This document shows positions 56,821 to 64,000 of a DNA stretch of 64,000 bases, piece after piece. Made by a program: the position numbers and the translations under genes. The DNA is taken from the NCBI RefSeq assembly GCF_000835495.1, contig NW_015622543.1, positions 5,072,619 through 5,136,618 on the forward strand, given 5' to 3'. The notes under the pieces are model-generated. The model ran no database searches, was not told the origin of the DNA, and saw only the letters and a program-made list of their open reading frames with translations. Every line of letters begins with the position of its first letter. The stretch's first letter is position 1. This DNA comes from Cladophialophora immunda (Eukaryota; Ascomycota; Eurotiomycetes; Chaetothyriales; Herpotrichiellaceae).

Positions 56821-58062
56821 CGCGTACGAAGCGTAAGTATATTAGGGTAGAAACGCACCCGTAGCGTAGACAAACTACCTTACCCTTAGGCTATAGTATT
56901 ATTACTAGTAACATTAGGATAGTCAGGGTCTCTATTAGGCTAGTCGTAGTATAGGGTGACGTTAGACACTTAGATATAATTAGGCTAGGTTAGTAGGATA
57001 ATTCCACCCTAAGAAGAAAATTAGCTATACGTTTTATATACGCTTCGGGTATATATACGTTAAGCGTTAACCTCGGTAATAGTGCGAGTTATATAGACTA
57101 GTATTTATATAGTTACCTTAGCCGTAGTGGCCGGGGCCGCCTCCGCTGACGTAGTGGCCTTCCCCTTATAGAGGGTAGCTAGGACGTTACTGGCATAAGG
57201 GAGGAGCTCGGCGGTTACCTTACTAGATATACTTATAGCCTTAGATACGGCCTTAGAGGCCTAGCGTAGATTAGGATCTACGTAGGTAGTTAGTAGGGAG
57301 AGCGTATATAAAGCGTAGGCGAAGCGTAGGAAAAACGTATAGGACCGGAGGGGTTAATCTTCATCATAAGATAACTAATTATTAATAAGCTCATTAATAA
57401 TCCTCTAGTAGTTAATAGGGACCTAGAAAAAATTAGAGTGCGTTTCGCATACGTTTTAGGTACGCTTACCGTACGATAATCGGTATGACCGGCCTAGTAG
57501 CGGGTGCACTTAACGGAACCGGGGTTGATAGAATAGACGGTAGTATTAGCGTCAATACCTAGGGCGCGGACATAACGTTAACAAAACTTATAGCGGCGCT
57601 AGTACGTTATAGTAAATAATAGGCGTAGAGGCAGTACGTAGGCTAAACGTAGGGTTAGCGTACCCACTGCGCTTATAGAAGTAGAGTAGAGTACTTACCG
57701 GGGCGTGACTTAGGAGGCATCTTAAGTTAAATAAGCCTTATAGGCGTAGAGTAGGCGAAACGGACATAAAACGGATAGAGAGCGCATATATAGCGTATAC
57801 GAGACGTAGATCTAAAGATAAAGAAGAGAAAATAAAATAAAAGAGGAAGAGGAAGAGAGATTTATAGGAAAAGTTTCAGTATTAGACGCTAGTCTAGATT
57901 AGGACCTCTAATAAAATAAATACTAAAATAATGGAAGATGTCTTAGCGCGGCGTATATAGCACTCACGAGGCGCACTAGATTCATATATAAGACCCGCTA
58001 AGACTAACTATACGTTATTCCTAGCGGCTAACGAATACCTAGCGCTTAAGGGTAAGCGCCCT
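56821..58062 (-). other. Non-Pol 3' segment of the Gypsy element with possible antisense frame
   Basis: About 1.2 kb between the chromodomain and polypurine tract is more than chromoviruses usually have. It is RIP-mutated. On the minus strand a frame beginning ATGCCTCCTAAG at 57720 (MPPKSRPGKYSTLLL, read through stops) could be the remnant of an accessory or captured gene. No family was recognised. Confidence 0.3.
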
Positions 58063-58078
58063 AGGGGGAGGGAGTAGT

Positions 58079-58274
58079 TATTAGGGATCTCTCCCTAAAT
58101 ATAACAAATCGGCTAAGTACGGGCGCTAAGATTACATAATATATTAGGGGCGCATACTGCGCGCACCCTACTCAAACCCTCTTTAAGGCTTTAAGTCTCT
58201 GTATATAGGGCTAGAGCTATCAGTACTAGGCGTTATTACTTCTATCAACCTGTCTATCTACCGCTTCCCTTACA
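58079..58274 (+). repeat. 3' LTR of the Ty3/Gypsy element
   Basis: 196 bases, TATTAGGG..CCCTTACA, immediately after the polypurine tract and before the second GTATT. Confidence 0.92.
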
Positions 58275-58279
58275 GTATT

Positions 58280-59760
58280 AGTGATGTTGGCGTCCGAAGC
58301 TTTATATCTAGCTTCGAAAGGACCGTATCTAGATTAAAAGGGATAAGCCCTACCCCTCGGAAACCTCCTCGTACGTTATCTTCGCCGAAGGAAGTAAAAA
58401 AAGCGTTCTTAAACGCGGTAAAGAACTTGACCTTAGTGATATAGGTTATATATGTCCAAATTAGGTTCTCGATTTCTTTACCGTACGATCGCTTTAAGGG
58501 ACTAAAACACCTAACGTTAAGTGGTTAAAGTAGATGCGATAAATATATAGGCATATAGAGTGTAATAATATTATTCTCCTTATAGTAGCCCTTAAAATCC
58601 ACTAAGTAATGACTTTTATGACTATCTAGGATCAATAGACGAAATGTACCCTTCGTACGACTATAACTATGTTTATTAAAGTGTTTGACCTAATTAAGAC
58701 TTGTGGAATATCGCTATTTGGGCGTACGGCCTAATTAGGCCTAGCGCTTTATCACGTGACTAGTGGATACTACTAGTCTATACTAGTACTAGATCACGTG
58801 GTATAAGTGGCGATACTAGGTGGTGTGATCGCTTATTAATAGCGATTCAAGGGATTTCTTTTATCTTCTATTATTACCACCTATTATCTATATAAGGACG
58901 CTTCTACCTCCTAGATAGTTATCTCAACTCAAGTCTTTTAGTATCTAGTAAATGACCTCCTCCGACCGTACACTCAGACCTTCTAACAAGACTAATCTCG
59001 TTCGTTATCTATCCATTATCGCTAAGTACGATAACTTAGTTAGACGGAAGGGGACTATCTTAGTACTATAATGCAAGATGATACTTACTAGCGACCACGA
59101 TAAAAGGCGGTATAGCCTAACTATACGAATTAACACCCTAGATCACTATAGCCTATTCTCGATTACTAGGCTATACTATCTTAACCTTTCCATACCCTTC
59201 AGAACTCGTTATAACTATTACGGACGAGATTAGGCCTATCATAAACCTAGTCTCGTTAAAGTTCTAAGTGTTATCTTTATAGATCCCATACTTAGCTACT
59301 ACGTTCCGTACGAGGTTAAACTAGGCTTAAATAATTACTAGATCTTCGCATTAGGCTCTCTAGTAGTCGTATCTACATATAAATCGCGTTCGTAGCTCTT
59401 AATGTCGTTTAATAAAGTTCGATACCTAGCGCGGTCCGACGCGTAACGCGCTACGCGTCATACGTAGTTTATTAGCTATATCTCCCACACTACTAAGTTA
59501 GGGAGGAAATCCTCGCGAATATAGGTTAAGGACCTCTCGTACGAGGACTGATTCTTCAAGGTCGGTCAAATTTTGAGAATTCGCTAGTTAGTCACGTTAG
59601 GAAGGTCGACCTTAACTTTAGTGGCGGAGGGTTACTTTAGGGATATTATAGGCTTTAGTAATAGATCGTATGCTCTATTCTAAATCGCGTTTAAGAGCTT
59701 AAAGGGTAAGGAGTATTCTTACTTCTTTCTGAGTAGATTTCATGTTTTGTGGTGGAGTAG
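58280..59760 (-). pseudogene. Transposase remnant of copy B (C-terminal end continues at 51310-51617)
   Basis: Minus-strand DDE transposase with an N-terminal DNA-binding region and pogo/Fot1-type catalytic core, riddled with stops. Blocks readable in order are LNLYSRGFPP, SSVGDIANKLR, YNFNETRFMIGLI (the first catalytic Asp now Asn), YGKVKIV, NSYSWAIPPFIVVASKYHL, NGWTTNEISL, then after the solo LTR HKSHYLVDFKGYYKENNIIT, LYMPIYLSHLL and PLNVRCFSPLKRSYGKEIEN. PLNV is the third catalytic position, normally PLDV. Downstream is FKNAFFTSFGEDNVRGGFRG. Beyond the Gypsy insertion the coiled tail (EAIDQMVKGTTTIMHQM, LSKRRREKRIRIR) lies at about 51340-51520. D-to-N and Q-to-stop changes are those RIP makes. 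Confidence 0.8.
58702..58988. mobile_element. Solo LTR in copy B
   Basis: 287 bases beginning TGTGGAATATCGCT and ending TTCTAACA, flanked by AGACT on both sides (58697-58701 and 58989-58993). Copy A has a single AGACT with no insert (about 60557), proving insertion. The start and size suggest a Ty1/Copia LTR (inference). Confidence 0.85.
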
Positions 59761-59793
59761 TAGCGGGAAGAAGATGAAGGTGATAAATAGGGC

Positions 59794-59841
59794 GGAAAGT
59801 GCGTCGCTCGCTATGCTACGTCGCTCGCTATGCACCCACGT
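59794..59841 (-). repeat. Copy B right terminal inverted repeat
   Basis: Inverse of 51032-51079, ending CACCCACGT, followed by the TA duplication at 59842-59843. Confidence 0.9.
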
Positions 59842-59843
59842 TA

Positions 59844-61560
59844 TACTTAGTGATTCTCCTTATTAGATCCGTATCCTTTTCTCTCTACGACGTTTACTTA
59901 GCGTACGATTTACCTCTTTAAGCTCTTAGATACAATCCTTTATTAATACTATTTAATGTATTATAGTAGTTATACCTTTCACTATCTAATCTATCACCTC
60001 ATAAATCGCCGTTAGAGAGCTATCTTAATGTCGAGCGACTTTCCCCTTAATAAAATTAGACTATAAAGTTACCTCGTACATAATCTATAGTGTCTTAGAG
60101 ACTTAAGGAGTAGTTATTAGCGAGGGGAGTGTTAATAGTATTAATATCTAAAGCTTTATATCTAACTTTAAAAGGACTATATCTAGATTAAATAGGATAA
60201 GCTCTACCCCTCGGAAACCTCCTTATATGTTTTCCTCGCCGAAGGATACGAAAAAAGCGTTCTTAAACGCGGTAAAGAACTCAACCTTAGTAATATAGGT
60301 TATGTATATCCGGATTAGGTTCTCGATTTCTTTACTATACGATGGCTTTAAGGGACTAAAATATCTAACGTTAAGTAGTTAAAGTAGATATAATAAATAT
60401 AAAGATATATAGAGTATAATAATGTTATTCTCCTTATAGTAGCCCTTAAAATCTACGGAGTGATAACTTTTATAGCCGTCTAGGATTAATAGATAAAATG
60501 TACCCTTTATACGACTATAACTATGTTTATTAAAGTATTTAACCTATTTAAGACTAATCTCGTTCGTTATCTATCTATTATCGCTAAGTACGATAACCTA
60601 GTTAGACGGAAGGGGACTATCTTAGTACTATAATACGAGGTAATACTTACTAGCGACTACGATAAAAGGCGGTATAGTCTAGCCGTATAAACTAATACTC
60701 TAGATTACTATTATCTATTCCCGATTACTAGGCTATACTATCTTAGCCTTTCTAAGCCCTTTAGAACTTATTATAACTATTGAACTGGGGCGAGGCTTCT
60801 AGCCATAGGCGCCAACTCGTACGGCGGTAGGTAACAGGCGCGTTCACATCTTGTCAAGCAGTTGATTGATTGTGTTGTTGTCGCTCTGTCTGCCCAGGCG
60901 AATAACAAAAGAAAAGACTACCAAGCTAAAGTGGTACCCTCGAACTAACCAATCAGAGAGTGGCAACGTTTGCCTGTACAATGTACAGCCAAAAGTTGAC
61001 CAATCACCTTACTCGCCCACCTTACATCTCAGGTCCTCTCTAAACCTTTCCCATTACACTATTATAGACGAGATTAGGCTCATTATAAACTTAGTCTCGT
61101 TAAAGTTCTAAGTGTTATCTTAATAGATCCCGTACTTAATTATTACGTTCCGTATAAGGTTAAACTAAGCTTAAATGATTACTAGATCTTTATATTAGGC
61201 TCTCTAGTAGTTATATCTACGTATAAATCGCGTTTATAGCTCTTAATGTCGTTTAATAAAGTTCGATACCTAGCGAGGTCCGACGTATAACGCGCTACGC
61301 GTTATACGTAGTTTATCGGCTATATCTCCTACACTACTAAGTTAGGGAGGAAATCCTCGCGAATATAGGTTAAGAACCTCTCGTACGAGGACTAATTCTT
61401 TAAGGTCGGTTAAATTTCGAGAATTCGCTGGTCGAAAAGGTCGACCGTACTTTCGATCCTATAAGGTCGCTCTTAGTATATCATAAGCTTTAGTAATGGA
61501 TTATACACTCTATTTAAGATCTTATTTAAGAGCTTAAAGGGTAAGGAGTATTCTAGCTTC
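59844..61560 (-). pseudogene. Transposase remnant of copy A
   Basis: Same transposase as in copy B, on the minus strand, colinear with it base for base except for transitions and the 278-bp insertion at 60781-61058. The coding sequence is more heavily mutated than in B (more TAG/TAA). The sequence just right of 60120 is an intact copy of the site where the Gypsy element sits in B, and that around 60550-60570 an intact copy of the solo-LTR site. Confidence 0.75.
60781..61058. mobile_element. 278-bp insertion in copy A, not RIP-mutated, LTR-like ends
   Basis: It begins TGAACTGGGG and ends CCCATTACA, with CTAT on each side (60777-60780 and 61059-61062); the match can extend to ACTATT if ends are set differently. 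Copy B lacks it at the corresponding site (about 59210-59225). Unlike its surroundings it is rich in CA and TG (GTTGATTGATTGTGTTGTTG), so it probably arrived after RIP of the host element or escaped it. It is probably a solo LTR or a short non-autonomous element. Confidence 0.75.
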
Positions 61561-61661
61561 TTTCTAAGTAAATTCCATGTTTTATAGTGGAGTGGTCGTA
61601 CGAGGAAGATAAAGGTAGTAAAACGTGCGGAAAGTGGCCGACTCGCTATGCACCTACGTTA

Positions 61662-62320
61662 TAGGAAATTCGAATATATCAGCCTAGAGACTCAACAGGA
61701 GGTTTATATGCTAGCTCGTCAGCTCACGAAAAACTTCACATAGGGATAGGATTGACTAGATAATATGCTTCGACTATGCGTAGGATAAGCATCAGAAACG
61801 GAAGGAAGGGAAGAGTTTCCGGCGAGGAAAATTCTCGTCGCCGTTACCGAATATAATCTCGCGGCTTTGAGGGATTAGGCTATGAGATCGGACAGAAGTA
61901 TAAAAGTTAAAATTTGATCTTATTACTATGCGATATCGCATTAATTCTTTATAATCCGGCTTACCAGCTTCAAAAGGAGAATTTTCTAGAACTTTCTATA
62001 CCTTTTGGCGTACGAGGATATTAGTGTGGGTATTAAAGCTAGAGATCTCCACGAACCTATAATAGGATGCTCTATCTAACTATTCGTCCCTTACTATCAA
62101 GGATGCCTTATTGAAGATAGGCAGTACTCAGCGATAGGTAGATTCCGTAGTAATAAGTATCCTTCTATACCTATAGTAACATAAACTCATAGTATGAGGA
62201 GAGGATGCTTCTCGAATGCGAGAAGCATACTTTTCTCATGCGGACTATATACGGCCTAAAGTGGCTTAGCGCGGTCCGGCTTAGCGCGATCTTAATTATA
62301 CCCAGCTTCTAGGTCCCGTT
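61662..62320. other. AT-rich repeat-like stretch, unassigned
   Basis: About 660 bases right of copy A with weaker RIP bias. It contains a perfect inverted repeat ATGCTTCTCG / CGAGAAGCAT (62205-62214, 62219-62228). No coding remnant was recognised. Confidence 0.35.
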
Positions 62321-62878
62321 TGTGATATTACCCCCCCCCTTTTAGCTTCTCGTCCTTAAGAGGCCTATATAGGTAGTATTTCCCTCTTACTTAGTGAGGC
62401 TCGCGTACGAGTAGCTAGCGTCCTATATGCGCTACTTATCTACCGCCTGAATGTATTGTCTAAATGGTGCGTATGCACCCTATATGAATGCATTATGTGA
62501 ATGCACTATTAAATGTGCCCATTAGGTGTGTGTATGAATGTGCTATATAAACTATTATATAAATCGCTATATGAATAGCCATTATGCCTATTGAGCGTGA
62601 ATCGCTATTAAGCCCCATTAAACGCGTGCATAAATACGTAACGTGAATGCGTAGCGTTAATGCGTCGTAATAATAGTATAGTCGTAAATAGCCTTATTAT
62701 GTCCTAATACGGTCGCCTCTTACGCCTAGGTATATAAATACCACTTCTTCTCCCTTAGTTTATCTCTTTCTTCCTTTTTACTAGTCTTACGTAATATTCT
62801 AACGTTAGTAGTATCCGTCATATACTAGTCGCGTATTAATCGCTTCGTAGATAAATATAGTTAATTTCCGTCCCGACA
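62321..62878 (+). repeat. Probable LTR of a further retroelement
   Basis: 558 bases running from TGTGATATTACCCCCC to CCGTCCCGACA, with TATATAAATA at about 62730-62739 followed by a pyrimidine-rich leader, the layout of an LTR promoter. RIP bias is strong. The partner LTR and target duplication would lie beyond the window, so the ends are provisional. Confidence 0.45.
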
Positions 62879-64000
62879 GCACCGCCTTAAGTATAGGTGA
62901 CTAACCTCCTCGTCACCCTAGCGGCCCTCATAAGTAGTTTATACTTATTATATACGTTTCGTAGCTAACTTACGTACTTAGCTCCCCCCTAAACTCTCTC
63001 TAAGGTATCTTAGCGTTCGTCCTAAGAGAAGCTACCTTACTAGCGTTATCTACGCGCGCTCCGCACTAGTCGTAGTTATCTAACTAGCTAGCGTATCGTA
63101 TACAATACGTATACTGCCGAGAGCTATACTCACTATAATCGTTACGAGCGTAGTAATTATACTAGTCCTAAGGGTTATGTTCCTATAAATATTATACTAT
63201 TATACGTATCCCCGTAAGCTTATCGTATACTTATCGCATTAGGTTCCTCTATCCTACGTAGCCGTTACTAACTATCTTCTTATCCGTAATCAGATGATTA
63301 TAGATGGCGATCCGGACGCGCCCGCTATCGCGGCTGTCTAGGATAAAGTCTCTACGCTATCTAGGCATATATAAAACGTATTAAAGGCGTCTATAAGACA
63401 TAACCTTACCTCTAGTTCTGGTACCTCTACCGCCTCCCCCTCCGCCGCTACCCCTACCGACCGTACCGCTAACATCCTTAGTAATATCCTTAAAGCCTTA
63501 CGCTTTATAGCCGAGGCCTATACGGTTATCGTAAGTAGCGCGTACTCCTTACCTACGTTCCGTACTAACTTATATAGAATTAATTAAATCCCCCGGTCTA
63601 GTTTAATAAGGTAGATAGTAGTCGTAGGTCGGATCTAGACTCACTATCTAATCCTCCTAAGAGTAACGATGACGAGTAGCGTACGGTCTATATGCGTCTC
63701 TCTAGCGTATCGCCTATATAATAGTTATATGTTTTTCCTAGTGTATCGTCTATATGGCGGGTGTATGTCCTCCTAGTATAGTATTACCCTTAGGTAGTGC
63801 GCGCTATATATACCTACGGCTTATAGCCTAGTGATAGTTAAGACGCTACGGCGTCGTATACGTTTTACGTACCTAGCCTTAGGCCAAATATAAATCCCTT
63901 TACTCATCTTCCTATCCCTATTTTCCTTCTATAGTTAGTAATTACCTTATGTACGTTTTTTAGGTCTATCACTAACTACTACGAATCGTCTACCTCTCTA
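62879..64000 (+). mobile_element. Internal part of a RIP-mutated retroelement, incomplete
   Basis: RIP-biased sequence following the putative LTR. A plus-strand reading from about 63295 (MIIDGDPDAPAIAAV, then HNLTSSSGTSTASPSAATPT and NILKALRFIAEAYTV) has few stops over about 100 codons and could be a gag N-terminus, though no domain is recognisable. It continues beyond the window. Confidence 0.4.

Larger units (their letters stand above)
51623..58274 (+). mobile_element. Complete RIP-mutated chromodomain Ty3/Gypsy retrotransposon
   Basis: 6652-base element with equal 196-base LTRs (51623-51818 and 58079-58274) and a 5-base target duplication GTATT (51618-51622 and 58275-58279). LTRs start TGTTAGGGA (TATTAGGGA on the right after G-to-A) and end CCCTTACA (TATA on the left). 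The second transposon copy near 60120-60150 shows the empty site. A polypurine tract AGGGGGAGGGAGTAGT (58063-58078) precedes the right LTR. Internal order is gag, zinc knuckle, protease, reverse transcriptase, RNase H, integrase, chromodomain, that is, a chromovirus. By eye the LTRs differ at about 13 positions, all transitions. Confidence 0.93.
51032..59841 (-). mobile_element. Pogo/Fot1-type DNA transposon, copy B, inserted in copy A
   Basis: TIRs of about 48 bases (51032-51079 and 59794-59841) start ACGTGGGTGCATAGCGAGCG and differ between ends at few positions. TA duplications lie at 51030-51031 and 59842-59843. Comparing the flanks with B's own uninterrupted sequence (around 51326-51345) restores the continuous target. 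Each TIR has two copies of a 17-base unit GCATAGCGAGCGACGCA, different from copy A's unit. Removing the Gypsy element with its 5-base duplication leaves about 2.15 kb. B is also interrupted by a solo LTR at 58702-58988. Confidence 0.88.
50731..61659 (-). mobile_element. Pogo/Fot1-type (Tc1-mariner) DNA transposon, copy A, RIP-mutated, with nested insertions
   Basis: Outer element of the nest. It begins ACGTAGGTGCATAGCGAG and ends with the complement (CTCGCTATGCACCTACGT), flanked by TA on both sides (50729-50730 and 61660-61661). Without copy B and its TA it is about 2.1 kb, the size of Fot1-like elements. TIRs contain a 17-base unit (GCATAGCGAGTCGGCCA), twice at the left end (50739-50772) and once at the right. 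Its body is split at 51030 by copy B and at 60780 by a short insertion. It encodes a minus-strand transposase, now full of stops. Dinucleotides show RIP. Confidence 0.85.

Noticed and set aside
51032..59841. TIR-bounded 8.8 kb unit as a single giant DNA transposon
   Set aside because: The interior 6.6 kb is an LTR element with its own target duplication, and the remaining 2.1 kb matches the empty sister copy.
60866..61111. Open frame of 81 codons in the unmutated insert
   Set aside because: It runs across the insert boundary into copy A and has no domain; it is open by chance because the insert lacks RIP stops.

Overview
The window is nuclear DNA of a filamentous ascomycete (Pezizomycotina). 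Most genes carry 45-120 bp GT..AG introns with CTRAY-like branch sites. There are two Zn(II)2Cys6 regulators, a fungal mitochondrial small-subunit ribosomal protein, a trehalose-synthase regulatory subunit and secreted fungal enzymes. The last 13 kb shows repeat-induced point mutation (RIP): CpA and TpG are nearly absent, TpA is in excess and CpG is kept. The order or genus cannot be fixed from the sequence alone.

Bases 1-18.3 kb look like a catabolic gene neighbourhood. It holds a Baeyer-Villiger-type monooxygenase (cut by the window edge), a tartrate/D-malate dehydrogenase, a Zn2Cys6 regulator, a collapsed transketolase-type remnant, a short-chain dehydrogenase (SDR), two divergent paralogous MFS sugar/quinate-type transporters with a broken SDR between them, a succinate-semialdehyde-type aldehyde dehydrogenase and an epoxide-hydrolase-like alpha/beta hydrolase. 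Alcohol oxidation, Baeyer-Villiger oxygenation, ester or lactone hydrolysis and semialdehyde oxidation would form a coherent route, but this is inference.

Bases 18.9-31.2 kb hold more conserved genes: an acid-sphingomyelinase-like phosphodiesterase, mitoribosomal mS26 (Pet123), an STK19-family protein, a Tps3/Tsl1-like trehalose synthase subunit and a Gal80-like member of the Gfo/Idh/MocA family.

Bases 32-46.3 kb are accessory. They hold a second Zn2Cys6 regulator whose frame is broken by an 11-bp duplication, then a cupin, a BBE-like FAD oxidoreductase, an EthD-fold protein and an SDR-like protein (a typical tailoring set, but without a polyketide synthase or NRPS). A secretory-looking hypothetical protein and a secreted HEXXH metallopeptidase follow. 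Bases 46.3-49.5 kb are essentially empty, ending in a decayed Old Yellow Enzyme gene.

Bases 50.7-61.66 kb are one nested transposon stack, resolved here from terminal repeats, target-site duplications and uninterrupted second copies. A pogo/Fot1-type DNA transposon (copy A) contains a second copy (B). B contains a complete chromodomain-type Ty3/Gypsy element (51623-58274) and a solo LTR. A additionally carries a 278-bp insertion that is not RIP-mutated and so probably arrived later. From 62.3 kb a further RIP-mutated LTR element begins and runs off the window. I saw no rRNA, tRNA or CRISPR.
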